NCBI RefSeq assembly: GCF_021347895.1
Contig: NC_067131.1
Span: 11,684,653 to 11,748,652, forward strand
DNA length: 64,000 bases
From: Acanthochromis polyacanthus
Taxonomy: Eukaryota; Chordata; Actinopteri; Pomacentridae
Direction of reading: 5' to 3'
In this document: positions 45,418 to 58,106 of the stretch, piece by piece
How positions within the stretch are numbered: the stretch's first letter is position 1
How the letters are laid out: each line of letters begins with the position of its first letter
Translations under genes and position numbers: made by a program
Notes under the pieces: generated by a model
What the model was told of the DNA's origin: nothing
The model's input: the letters and a program-made list of their open reading frames with translations, nothing else
Databases searched by the model: none

Positions 45418-46120
45418 TAGTGACATTTTGGACGACATACTAAACTAACGTTTTTTTGTAACATTTTGGACCACATGCTAAACTATGATGTTTTCATCAT
45501 TGGACGACACACTAAACGATGGTGTTTTTATCATATTTTGGACGACATACAGAAGTATGACGTTTTGGAAGACATACAAGACGATGATGTTTTTTTTTCC
45601 ACATTTTGGACGGCATACTGAACTATGACGTTTTTATCATAATTTGGACGGCATACAAAGTATGACCTTTTTTCGACATTTTGGATGACACACTAAACTA
45701 TGACGTTTTTTTTCCACATTTTGGACGACACACTAAATTATGACTTTGTCATATTTTGGACGACATACTAAACTCACTGTTTTGTCACATTATGGACGAC
45801 ATACTAAAAGATGAGTTTTTTCCCACAATTAAAAAAAATACTAAACTATGACATTTTTGTCATATTTTGGGCGAAATATGAAACTGTGACTTTTTTCCCA
45901 CATTTTGGACAAAATACTATGACGTTTTAGTGACGTTTTGGACGACATACTAAAGTGAGATGTTTTTGTCACATTTTGGACGACATACTAAACTATGATG
46001 TTTTAGTGACATTTTGGACGACATACTAACTGTGATGTTTTTGTCATATTTTGGAGCACATACTAAACTATGACGTTTTTGTCATATTTTGCAAGACATA
46101 CCAATCTATCAGTTTATTCT
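45418..46120 (-). repeat. Diverged left flank of the satellite, inverted orientation
   Basis: Monomers read as the complement of the main array (TTTTGGACGACATACTAAAC, then TATGACGTTTTTGTCAT). They are irregular in length and sequence. The strand changes between about 46110 and 46140. Confidence 0.93.
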
Positions 46121-46440
46121 ATCTGCTTCAACTATAATACGTTGTCCAAAAATGAACAAAGAAACGTCATAGTTTAGCCTGTCGTCCAAAAATGTACAAA
46201 AAACGTCATAGTTGAGTATGTCATCCAGAACAGGACAAAAAAACGTCATTTTTGTACAAAACCGGACCAAAATATATGTTGTCCAAAAATGTACAAAAAG
46301 CGTCATAGTTGAGTATGTCATCCAGAACAGGACAAAAAAAACGTCATTTTTGTACAAAACCAGACCAAAATGTATGTTGTCCAAAAATGGACAAATAACG
46401 TCATAGTTTAGTATGTCGTCGGGAAATGCACACAAAAAAC

Positions 46441-46515
46441 GTCATTTTTTATTTTGTCCATTTTCGGACGACATACTAAACTATGAATTTTTTGTCCATT
46501 TTCAGACGTCATTTT
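46441..46515 (-). repeat. Short inverted block of satellite monomers
   Basis: About two monomers read TTTTGTCCATTTTCGGACG, then ACATACTAAACTATGAA, opposite to the plus-oriented array on both sides. With the following plus-strand monomers they form a foldback. Confidence 0.88.
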
Positions 46516-47099
46516 GTCCCGAAAATGGACAAAAACATCATAGTTTAGTATGACGTCCGAAAATGGACAAAAAACATCATAGTTAAGTATGATGTCCGAA
46601 AATGGACAAAAAAAGTCATACTTTAGCATGTCGTCCGAAAATGGACAAAGTTTAGTATGTCGTCCGAAAATGGACAAAGTTTAGTATGTCGTCCGAAAAT
46701 GGACAAACAATGTCATAGTTTAGTATGTCGCCCAAAAATGGACAAAGTTTAGTTTGTCGTTCGAAAATGGACAAAAAAGTCATATTTTATTATGATGTCC
46801 GAAAATGGACAAAAAAAGGTCATAGTTTAGTATGTCGCCTGAAAATGGACAAAGTTTAGTATGTCATCCAAAAATGGACAAAAAACGTCATAGTATAGTA
46901 TGTCGTCCGAAAATGGACAAAAGACGTCATAGTATAGTATGTCGTCCGAAAATGGACAAAAAAGTCATAGTTTAGTATGTCGTCCGAAAATGGACAAAGT
47001 TTGGTATGTCGTCCGAAAATGGAAAAAAAAAACGTCATACTTTAGTATGTCGTCAGGAAATGCACAAAAAACGTCATTTTTTGTTCAAAAATGTACATA

Positions 47100-47290
47100 G
47101 ATTTTTACGGCCTTCTTTTTTAAAGTATTTTGTTTTTCCCTTGATTGTGACAGTAGCAGTGAAAAATGACAGGAAATGGGAAGAAGACATGCAATAAATG
47201 GCCACAGGAAGGAATTGAACCCAGACCCCAGAGACCAGCTCCTGAACAGGGGTCCCTCACTTAACCCGATGAGCTATACAGGACCTCTTT
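47100..47290 (-). mobile_element. tRNA-derived SINE in module 1
   Basis: Read on the minus strand, the tRNA-like head holds an A-box (TAGCTCATCGGG, 47265-47276) and a perfect B-box GGTTCAATTCC (47211-47221). The body follows with GCATGTCTTCTTCCC, ATTTCCTGTCATTTTTCACT and a CACAATCAAGGG tail. This layout (tRNA head, GCATGTCTTCCCC..TTTCCTGTC body) is that of a SINE common in acanthomorph fishes. The cloverleaf is degenerate, so it is not a functional tRNA gene. Confidence 0.8.
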
Positions 47291-47625
47291 TACAACCTTC
47301 TTTACATTTATTTGTATCTATAGTATGTCGTGTGGAAATGGAAAAAAAACGTCATCGCTATTACCTCCACCAAGGAGGTTATGTGACACCCGGCGTCTGT
47401 CTGTCTGTTAGCAAGCTACCTCAAGAACGCCTGGGCAGACTCACATGAAATTTTGAAGGAATGTAGACTATGGTAAGAGGAAGAGCTGATTTAATTTTGG
47501 TGGCAATCCGGAAAGGATCCTGGATTCTGGATCACTTTGAATTTTTTACTTAGCAGTTTTAGTATGTGGTCCAAAATGTGACAAAAACATCATAGGTGAG
47601 TATGTCGTCCAAAAAATTGGAGCAA

Positions 47626-47745
47626 GGTGTCCGGATAGCTCAACTGATTAAGAAGATGTTTCATAAACAGAACTGTGTCAGAGACACAGGTTCAATTCCA
47701 GCTAATGATCCTGTACTGCATGGGTTTCCTGTTTTCCTCTCTATC
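47626..47745 (+). mobile_element. tRNA-like SINE fragment in module 1
   Basis: GGTGTCCGGATAGCTCAACT contains an A-box-like TAGCTCAACTGA (47636-47647); 40-odd bases later comes a perfect B-box GGTTCAATTCC (47689-47699). The 3' part (CTGCATGGGTTTCCTG) resembles a truncated body of the same SINE class. It lies inside the split MITE and points away from the minus-strand SINE. Confidence 0.65.
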
Positions 47746-50700
47746 CTTGGCGGAGGTCTGCACTCTCTGAGTGCTTTTCGAGTTCAGTATGACGTCCCAA
47801 GATGGAGAAAAAAGTCATAGTTTAGTATGACGGACAAAAAACATCATAGTTTAGTATGATGTCCGAAAATGGACAAAAAACGTCATAGTTTAGTATGTCG
47901 TCCGAAAATGGAAAAAAATGTCATGTTTTTGTATGCCATCCTAAAATGGACAAAAAAAGTCATAGTTTAGTATGTTGTCCGACGATGGACAAAAAACGTC
48001 ATTTCTTGCCCGAAAATGGACAAAAAAGTCATAGTTTAGTGTGATGTCGGAAAATTGACAAAAAACATCATAGTTTAGTATGACGTCCGAAAATGGACAA
48101 AAAACGTCATAGTTTAGTATGTCGTCCGAAAATGGAAAAAAATGTCATGTTTTTGTATGCCATCCTAAAATGGACAAAAAAAGTCATAGTTTAGTATGTT
48201 GTCCGACGATGGACAAAAAACGTCATTTCTTGCCCGAAAATGGACAAAAAAGTCATAGTTTAGTGTGATGTCGGAAAATTGACAAAAAACATCATCGTTT
48301 AGTATGACGTCCGAAAATGGACAAAAAAGTCATAGTTTAGTATGATGTCGAAAAATTGACAAAAAACGTCATAGTTTAGTATGACGTCCGAAAATGGACA
48401 AAAAAACGTCATAGTTTAGTATGTCGTCCGAAAATGGACAAAAATGTCATGTTTTTGTATGCCATCCTAAAATGGACAAAAACAGTCATAGTTTAGTATG
48501 TTGTCCGACGATGGACAAAAAACGTCATTTCTTGCCCGAAAATGGACAAAAAAGTCACAGTATAGTATGATGTCGGAAAATTGACAAAAAACATCATAGT
48601 TTAGTATGACGTCCGGAAATGGACAAAAAAGTCATACTTTAGCCTGTCATCAGAAAATGGACAAAAACGTCATAGTTCAGTATGTCGTCCAAAAATAGAC
48701 TAAAAGCGTCATAGTTTAGTATGTTGCCCGAAAATGGACAAAAAAGTCATAGTTTCGTATGACATCCAAAAATGGAGAAAAAACGTCATAGTTTAGTATG
48801 TCGTCCAAAAATGGACAAAAACGTCATGTTTTCGTATGCCATCCTAAAATGGATAAAAAACGTCATAGTTTAGTATGTTGTCCGAAAATGGACAAAAAAC
48901 GTCATTTCTTGCCCGAAAATGGACAAAAATGTCATAGTTTAATATGACGTCCAAAAATGGACAAAAATGTCATAGTTTAGCATGTCCTCCGAAAATGGAC
49001 AAAGTTTAGTATGTCGTCTGAAAATGGACAAAAACGTCATAGTTTAGTATGTCACCCAAAAATGGACAAAGTTTAGTTTGTCGTTCGAAAATGGACAAAA
49101 AAGTCATATTTATTATGATGTCCGAAAATGGACAAAAAATGTCATCGTTTAGTATGTCGCCCGAAAATGGACAAAGTTTAGTATGTCATCTGAAAATGGA
49201 CAAAAAACGTCATAGTTTAGTATGACGTCCGAAAATGGACAAAATACATCATAGTTTAGTATGTGCTCCGAAAATGGACAAAGTTTAATATGTTTTCCGA
49301 AAATGGACAAAAAACATCAGAGTTTAGTATGTCGTCCGAAAATGGACAAAAAACGTCATAGTTTAGTCTGTCGTCCAAAAATGGACAAAAAAGTCATAGT
49401 TTAGTATGATGTCCGAAAATGAACAGAAAACGTCATAGTTTAGTCTGTCGTCCAAAAATGGACAAAAAAGTCATAGTTTAGGATGCCGTCCGAAAATGGA
49501 CATAGTTTAGTATGTCGTCCGAAAATGGACAAAAAACGTCATAGTTTAGTTTGTCGTCCAAAAATGGACAAAAAGTCACAGTTTAGTATGATGTCCGAAA
49601 ATGGACAAAAAATGTCATAGTTTAGTATGTCATCCGAAAATGGACAAAGTTTTGTATGTCGTCCGAAAATGGACAAAAAACGTCATACTTTAGTATGTCG
49701 TCGGGAAATGGACAAAAAAGTCATAGTTTAGTATGATGTCCGAAAATGAACAAAAAACGTCATAGTTTAGTATGATGGACAAAAATGTCATATTTTTGTA
49801 TGCCATCCTAAAATGGACAAAAAAAGTCATACGTTAGCCTGTCATCAGAAAATGGACAAAAACGTCATAGTTCAGTATGTCGTCCAAAAATAGACTAAAA
49901 GCGTCATAGTTTAGTATGTTGCCCGAAAATGGACAAAAAAGTCATAGTTTCGTATGACATCCAAAAATGGAGAAAAAACGTCATAGTTTAGTATGATGTC
50001 CGAAAATGGACAAAAGACATCATTTCTTGCCCGAAAATGGACAAAAATGTCATAGTTTAGTATGACGTCCAAAAATGGACAAAAATGTCATAGTTTAGCA
50101 TGTCCTCCGAAAATGGACAAAGTTTAGTATGTCGTCTGAAAATGGACAAAAACGTCATAGTTTAGTATGTCACCCAAAAATGGACAAAGTTTAGTTTGTC
50201 GTTCGAAAATGGACAAAAAAGTCATATTTATTATGATGTCCAAAAATGGACAAAAAATGTCATAGTTTAGTATGTTGTCCGAAAATGGACAAAAAACGTC
50301 ATTTCTTGCCCGAAAATGGACAAAAATGTCATAGTTTAGTATGACATCCAAAAATGTACAAAAATGTCATAGTTTAGCATGTCCTCCGAAAATGGACAAA
50401 GTTTAGTATGTCGTCTGAAAATGGACAAAAACGTCATAGTTTAGTATGTCACCCAAAAATGGACAAAGTTTAGTTTGTCGTTCGAAAATGGACAAAAAAG
50501 TCATATTTATTATGATGTCCAAAAATGGACAAAAAATGTCATCGTTTAGTATGTCGCCCGAAAATGGACAAAGTTTGGTATGTCATCTGAAAATGGACAA
50601 AAAACGTCATAGTTTAGTATGACGTCCGAAAATGGACAAAATACATCATAGTTTAGTATGTCGCCCGAAAATGGACAAAGTTTAGTATGTCATCTGAAAA

Positions 50701-52352
50701 TGGACAAAAAACGTCATAGTTTAGTATGACGTCCGAAAATGGACAAAATACATCATAGTTTAGTATGTGCTCCGAAAATGGACAAAGTTTAATATGTTTT
50801 CCGAAAATGGACAAAAAACTATCATAGTTTAGTATGTCGTCCGAAAATGGACAAAAAAGTCATAGTTTAGTATTCCGTCCGAAAATGGACATAGTTTAGT
50901 ATGTCGTCCGAAAATGGACAAAAAACGTCATACTTTAGTATGTCGTCGGGAAATGGACAAAAAAGTCATAGTTTAGTATGATGTCCGAAAATGGACAAAA
51001 AACGTCATAGTTTAGTTTGTCGTCCGAAAATGGACAAAAAGTCATAGTTTAGTATGATGTCCGAAAATGGACAAAAAACGTCATAGTTTAGTATGTCATC
51101 CGAAAATGGACAAAGTTTTGTATGTCGTCCGAAAATGGACAAAAAACGTCATACTTTAGTATGTCGTCGGGAAATGGACAAAAAAGTCATAGTTTAGTAT
51201 GATGTCCGAAAATGAACAAAAAACGTCATAGTTTAGTATGATGGACAAAAATGTCATATTTTTGTATGCCATCCTAAAATGGACAAAAAAGTCATAGTTT
51301 AGTATGTCGTCCGAAAATGGACAAAAAACGTCATAGTTTAGTATGTCATCCGAAAATGGACAAAGTTTTGTATGTCGTCCGAAAATGGACAAAAAACGTC
51401 ATACTTTAGTATGTCGTCGGGAAATGGACAAAAAAGTCATAGTTTAGTATGATGTCCGAAAATGAACAAAAAACGTCATAGTTTAGTATGATGGACAAAA
51501 ATGCCATATTTTTGTATGCCATCCTAAAATGGACAAAAAAAGTCATATTTTAGTATGCCGTCCGAAAATGGACATAGTTTAGTATGTCGTCCGAAAATGG
51601 ACAAAAAACGTCATAGTTTAGTTTGTCGTCCAAAAATGGACAAAAAGTCATAGTTTAGTATGATGTCCGAAAATGGACAAAAAACGTCATAGTTTAGTAT
51701 GTCATCCGAAAATGGACAAAGTTTTGTATGCCGTCCGAAAATGGACAAAAAACGTCATACTTTAGTATGTCGTCGGGAAATGGACAAAAAAGTCATAGTT
51801 TAGTATGATGTCCGAAAATGAACAAAAAACGTCATAGTTTAGTATGATGGACAAAAATGTCATATTTTTGTATGCCATCCTAAAATGGACAAAAAAGTCA
51901 TAGTTTAGTATGTCGTCCGAAAATGGACAAAGTTTAGTATGTCGTCCGAAAATGGACAAACAATGTCATAGTTTAGTATGTCACCCAAAAATGGACAAAG
52001 TTTAGTTTGTGGTTCGAAAATGGACAAAAAAGTCATATTTTATTATGATGTCCGAAAATGGACAAAAAAAGGTCATAGCTTAGTATGTCGCCCGAAAATG
52101 GACAAAGTTTAGTATGTCATCCAAAAATGGACAAAAAACGTCATAGTATAGTATGTCGTCCGAAAATGGACAAAAGACGTCATAGTATAGTATGTCGTCC
52201 GAAAATGGACAAAAAAGTCATAGTTTAGTATGTCGTCCGAAAATGGACAAAGTTTGGTATGTCGTCCGAAAATGGAAAAAAAAAACGTCATACTTTAGTA
52301 TGTCGTCGGGAAATGCACAAAAAACGTCATTTTTTGTTCAAAAATGTACATA

Positions 52353-52659
52353 GATTTTTACGGCCTTCTTTTTTAAAGTATTTTCTTTTTCCCTTGATTG
52401 TGACAGGAGCAGTGAAAAATGACAGGAAATGGGAAGAAGACATGCAGTAAAGGGCCACAGGCAGGAATTGAACCCAGACCCCAGAGACCAACTCCTGAAC
52501 AGGAGTCCCTCACTTAACCCGATGAGCTATACAGGACCTCGTTTACAACCTTCTTTGCATTTATTTGTATCTATAGTATGTCGTGCGGAAATGGAAAAAA
52601 AAACCTCATCGTTATTACCTCCACCAAGGAGGTTATGTGACACCCGGCATTTGTTTGTG

Positions 52660-52690
<31 letters not shown>

Positions 52691-53066
52691 TAGCAAGCTA
52701 CCTCAAAAACGCCTGGGCAGATTCACATGAAATTTTGAGGGAATGTAGTCTATGGTAAGAGGAAGAGCTGATTTAATTTTGGTGGCAATCCGGAAAGGAT
52801 CCTGGATTCTGGATCACTTTGAATTTTTACTTAGTATGTTTTAGTATGTGGTCCAAAATGTGACAAAAACATCATCGGTTAGTATGTCGTCCAAAAAGTT
52901 GGAGCAAGGTGTCCGGATAGCTCAACTGATTAAGAAGATGTTCCATAAACAGAACTGTGTCAGAGACGCAGGTTTGATTCCAGCTAATGATCCTTTACTG
53001 CATGGGTTTCCTATTTTCCTCTCTATCCTTGGCGGAGGTCTGCACTCTCTGAGTGCTTTTCTAGTT
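52353..53066. mobile_element. Composite module 2
   Basis: Same order as module 1: SINE(-) 52353-52536; MITE left 52615-52834 with an expanded TCTG run; satellite bits; tRNA-like(+) from 52908, with B-box GGTTTGATTCC at 52971-52981 (C to T and A to G relative to module 1); MITE right 53029-53066. The satellite 5.25 kb upstream around module 1 is nearly identical to that around module 2. Confidence 0.85.
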
Positions 53067-55148
53067 TAGTATGACGTCCCAAGATGGAGAAAAAAGTCAT
53101 AGTTTAGTATGACGGACGAAAATGGACAAAAAACATCATAGTTTAGTATGATGTCCGAAAATGGACAAAAAAAGTCATAGTTTAGTATGTCGTCCGACGA
53201 TGGACAAAAAACGTCATTTCTTGCCCGAAAATGGACAAAAAAGTCATAGTTTAGTATGATGTCGGAAAATTGACAAAAAACATCATAGTTTAGTATGACG
53301 TCCGAAAATGGACAAAAAAGTCATAGTTTAGTATGATGTCGGAAAATTGACAAAAAACGTCATAGTTTAGTATGACATCCGAAAATGGACAAAAAAGTCA
53401 TAGTTTAGTATGATGTCCGGAAATGGACAAAAAACATCATAGTTTAGTATGTCATCTGAAAATGGACAAAAAAAGTCATACTTTAGCCTGTCATCAGAAA
53501 ATGGACAAAAACGTCATAGTTCAGTATGTCGTCCAAAAATAGACAAAAAGCATCATAGTTTAGTATGTTGCCCGAAAATGGACAAAGTTTAGTATGTCGT
53601 CCGAAAATGGACAAAAAACATCATAGTTTAGAATGACGTCCGAAAATGGACAAAAAACGTCATAGTTTAGTTTGTCGTCCAAAAATGGACAAAAAAGTCA
53701 TAGTTTAGTATGTCGTCAAAAAATGGACATAGATTAGTATGTCGTCCGAAAATGGACAAAAAACGTCATAGTTTAGTTTGTCGTCCAAAAATGGACAAAA
53801 AGTCATAGTTTAGTATGATGTCCGAAAATGGACAAAAAACGTCATAGTTTAGTATGTCATCCGAAAATGGACAAAGTTTTGTATGTCGTCCGAAAATGGA
53901 CAAAAACGTCATACTTTAGTATGTCGTCGGGAAATGGACAAAAAAGTCATAGTTTAGTATGATGTCCGAAAATGAACAAAAAATGTCATAGTTTAGTCTG
54001 TTGTCCAAAAATGGACAAAAAAGTCATAGTTTAGTATGTCGTCCGAAAATGGACAGAGTTTAGTATGTCGTTCGAAAATGGACAAAAAACGTCATAGTTT
54101 AGTTTGTCGTCCAAAAATGGACAAAAAGTCATAGTTTAGTATGATGTCCGAAAATGGACAAAAAACGTCATAGTTTAGTATGTCGTCCGAAAATGGACAA
54201 AGTTTTGTATGTCATCCGAAAATGGACAAAAAACGTCATAGTTTAGTCTGTCGTCCGAAAATGGACAAACAAGTCATAGTTTAGTATGTTGCCCGAAAAT
54301 GGACAAAAAAGTCATAGTTTCGTATGACATCCAAAAATGGAGAAAAAACGTCATAGTTTAGTATGATGTCCGAAAATGGACAAAAGACATCATTTCTTGC
54401 CCGAAAATGGACAAAAATGTCATAGTTTAGTATGACGTCCAAAAATGGACAAAAATGTCATAGTTTAGCATGTCCTCCGAAAATGGACAAAGTTTAGTAT
54501 GTCGTCTGAAAATGGACAAAAACGTCATAGTTTAGTATGTCACCCAAAAATGGACAAAGTTTAGTTTGTCGTTCGAAAATGGACAAAAAAGTCATATTTA
54601 TTATGATGTCCAAAAATGGACAAAAAATGTCATAGTTTAGTATGTTGTCCGAAAATGGACAAAAAACGTCATTTCTTGCCCGAAAATGGACAAAAATGTC
54701 ATAGTTTAGTATGACGTCCAAAAATGGACAAAAATGTCATAGTTTAGCATGTCCTCCGAAAATGGACAAAGTTTAGTATGTCGTCTGAAAATGGACAAAA
54801 ACGTCATAGTTTAGTATGTCACCCAAAAATGGACAAAGTTTAGTTTGTCGTTCGAAAATGGACAAAAAGTCATATTTATTATGATGTCCGAAAATGGACA
54901 AAAAAAGGTCAAAGTTTAGTATGTCGCCCGAAAATGGACAAAGTTTAGTATGTCATGCAAAAATGGACAAAAAACGTCATAGTATAGTATGTCGTCCGAA
55001 AATGGACAAAAAAGTCATAGTTTAGTATGTCGTCCGAAAATGGACAAAGTTTGGTATGTCGTCCGAAAATGGAAAAAAAAAACGTCATACTTTAGTATGT
55101 CGTCGGGAAATGCACAAAAACGTCATTTTTTGTTCAAAAATGTACATA

Positions 55149-55455
55149 GATTTTTACGGCCTTCTTTTTTAAAGTATTTTCTTTTTCCCTTGATTGTGAC
55201 AGGAGCAGTGAAAAATGACAGGAAATGGGAAGAAGACATGCAGTAAAGGGCCACAGGCAGGAATTGAACCCAGACCCCAGAGACCAACTCCTGAACAGGA
55301 GTCCCTCACTTAACCCGATGAGCTATACAGGACCTCTTTTACAACCTTCTTTACATTTATTTGTATCTATAGTATGTCGTGTGGAAATGGAAAAAAAAAC
55401 CTCATCGTTATTACCTCCACCAAGGAGGTTATGTGACACCCGGCATTTGTTTGTG

Positions 55456-55490
<35 letters not shown>

Positions 55491-55866
55491 TAGCAAGCTA
55501 CCTCAAAAACGCCTGGGCAGATTCACATGAAATTTTGAGGGAATGTAGTCTATGGTAAGAGGAAGAGCTGATTTAATTTTGGTGGCAATCCGGAAAGGAT
55601 CCTGGATTCTGGATCACTTTGAATTTTTTACTTAGTATGTTTTAGTATGTGGTCCAAAATGTGACAAAAACATCATCGGTTAGTATGTCGTCCAAAAAGT
55701 TGGAGCAAGGTGTCCGGATAGCTCAACTGATTAAGAAGATGTTCCATAAACAGAACTGTGTCAGAGATGCAGGTTTGATTCCAGCTAATGATCCTTTACT
55801 GCATGGGTTTCCTATTTTCCTCTCTATCCTTGGCGGAGGTCTGCACTCTCTGAGTGCTTTTCTAGT
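55149..55866. mobile_element. Composite module 3
   Basis: SINE(-) 55149-55335; MITE left 55413-55635; tRNA-like(+) from 55708 with B-box 55772-55782; MITE right 55829-55866. It is about 2.8 kb from module 2 and nearly identical to it. Confidence 0.85.
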
Positions 55867-57398
55867 TTAGTATGACGTCCCAAAATGGACAAAAAAAGTC
55901 ATAGTTTAGTATGTCGTCCGACGATGGACAAAAAACGTCATTTCTTGCCCGAAAATGGACAAAAAAGTCATAGTTTAGTATGATGTCGGAAAATTGGCAA
56001 AAACATCATAGTTTAGTATGACGTCCGAAAATGGACAAAAAAGTCATAGTTTAGTATGATGTCGGAAAATTGACAAAAAACGTCATAGTTTAGTATGACA
56101 TCCGAAAATGGACAAAAAAGTCATAGTTTAGTATGATGTCCGGAAATGGACAAAAAACATCATAGTTTAGTATGTCATCTGAAAATGGACAAAAAAAGTC
56201 ATACTTGAGCCTGTCATCAGAAAATGGACAAAAACGTCATAGTTCAGTATGTCGTCCAAAAATAGACAAAAAGCGTCATAGTTTAGTATGTTGCCCGAAA
56301 ATGGACAAAGTTTAGTATGTCGTCCAAAAATGGACAAAAAACATCATAGTTTAGAATGACGTCCGAAAATGGACAAAAAACGTCATAGTTTAGTTTGTCG
56401 TCCAAAAATGGACAAAAAAGTCATAGTTTAGTATGTCGTTCGAAAATGGACATAGTTTAGTATGTCGTCCGAAAATGGACAAAAAACGTCATAGTTTAGT
56501 TTGTCGTCCAAAAATGGACAAAAAGTCATAGTTTAGTATGATGTCCGAAAATGGACAAAAAACGTCATAGTTTAGTTTGTCGTCCAAAAATGGACAAAAA
56601 GTCATAGTTTAGTATGATGTCCGAAAATGGACAAAAACGTCATAGTTTAGTATGTCATCCGAAAATGGACAAAGTTTTGTATGTCGTCCGAAAATGGACA
56701 AAAAACGTCATACTTTAGTATGTCGTCGGGAAATGGACAAAAAAGTCATAGTTTAGTATGATGTCCGAAAATGAACAAAAAACGTCATAGTTTAGTCTGT
56801 TGTCCAAAAATGGACAAAAAAGTCATAGTTTAGTATGTCGTCCGAAAATGGACAGAGTTTAGTATGTCGTCCGAAAATGGACAAAAAACGTCATAGTTTA
56901 GTTTGTCGTCCAAAAATGGACAAAAAGTCATAGTTTAGTATGATGTCCGAAAATGGACAAAAAACGTCATAGTTTAGTATGTCGTCCGAAAATGGACAAA
57001 GTTTTGTATGTCATCCGAAAATGGACAAAAAACGTCATAGTTTAGTCTGTCGTCCGAAAATGGACAAACAAGTCATAGTTTAGTATGTCGTCCGAAAATG
57101 GACAAAAAACGTCATAGTTTAGTCTGTCGTCCAAAAATGGACAAAAAAGTCATAGTTTAGTATGTCGTCCGAAAATGGACAAGAAACGTCATAGTTAATT
57201 TTTGTCGTCCAAAAATGGACAAAAAGTCATAGTTTAGTATGATGTCCGAAAATGGACAATAAACGTCATAGTTTAGTATGTCGTCTGAAAATGGACAAAG
57301 TTTTGTATGTCGTCCGAAAATGGACAAAAAACGTCATACTTTAGTATGTCGTCGGGAAATGCACAAAAAATATCATTTTTTGTTCAAAAACGTACATA

Positions 57399-58106
57399 GA
57401 TTTTTACGGCCTTCTTTTTTAAAGTATTTTCTTTTTCCCTTGATTGTGACAGTGGCAGTGAAAAATGACAGGAAATGGAAGAAGACATGCAGTGAAGGGC
57501 CACAGGCAGGAATTGAACCCAGACCACAGAGACCAACTCCTGAACAGGGGTCCCTCACTTAACCCAATGAGCTATACGGGACCTCTTTTACAACCTTCTT
57601 TACATTTATTTGTATCTATAGTATGTCATGCGGAAATGGGAAAAAAAAAACCTCATCGTTATTACCTCCACCAAGGAGGTTATGTGACACCCGGCATTTG
57701 TTTGTGTGTCTGTCTGTCTGTCTGTTTGTTAGCAAGCTACCTCAAAAACGCCTGGGCAGATTCACATGAAATTTTGAGGGAATGTCGACTATGGTAAGAG
57801 GAAGAGCTGATTTAATTATGGTGGCAATCCGGAAAGGATCCTGGATTCTGGATCACTTTGAATTTTTTACTTAGTATGTTTTAGTATGTGGTCCAAAATG
57901 TGACCAAAACATCATAGGTTAGTATGTCGTCCAAAAAGTTGGAGCAAGGTGTCCGGATAGCTCAACTGATTAAGAAGATGTTTCGTATACAGAACTGTGT
58001 CAGAGATGCAGGTTTGATTCCAGCTAATGATCCTTTACTGCATGGGTTTCCTATTTTCCTCTCTATCCTTGGCGGAGGTCTGCACTCTCTGAGTGCTTTT
58101 CTAGTT
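57399..58106. mobile_element. Composite module 4
   Basis: SINE(-) 57399-57585; MITE left 57664-57874; tRNA-like(+) from 57948 with B-box 58011-58021; MITE right 58068-58106. Diagnostic changes are shared only with module 5: CGTACATAG at the left edge, TTTCGTATACAG in the tRNA-like part, and GTGACCAAAAC. Confidence 0.85.

Larger units (their letters stand above)
47100..47785. mobile_element. Composite module 1: SINE(-), split MITE, tRNA-like SINE(+)
   Basis: Sub-parts in order: a tRNA-derived SINE on the minus strand (47100-47290); satellite remnant; MITE left part (47361-47553) starting ACCTCCACCAAGGAGG; about 1.5 satellite monomers; a plus-strand tRNA-like head with partial SINE body (47626-47745); and MITE right end (47746-47785) GGCGGAGGTCTGCACTC to GAGTGCTTTTCGAGTT. 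It is the most diverged copy: GAGTTCAG rather than CTAGTTTAG at its end, and a shorter TCTG run. Confidence 0.85.

Noticed and set aside
46408..46677. Open frames of 60-110 codons through the satellite, such as minus-strand frames with repeated FSDDILNYD and VFCPFSD motifs
   Set aside because: The 39-bp unit is exactly 13 codons, so a frame without a stop stays open over several monomers. They are short, broken by A-run length changes, and have no start or expression support.
47626..47710. Functional tRNA gene
   Set aside because: A- and B-box matches are present, but the acceptor and anticodon stems do not pair into a cloverleaf and no CCA-proximal pairing is visible. It is a SINE fragment.
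47596..47820. Conserved open frame in all six modules (GVRIAQLIKKMFHKQNCVRD)
   Set aside because: It runs through the tRNA-like SINE fragment and MITE end. Its conservation follows from recent duplication of the module, not from protein selection.
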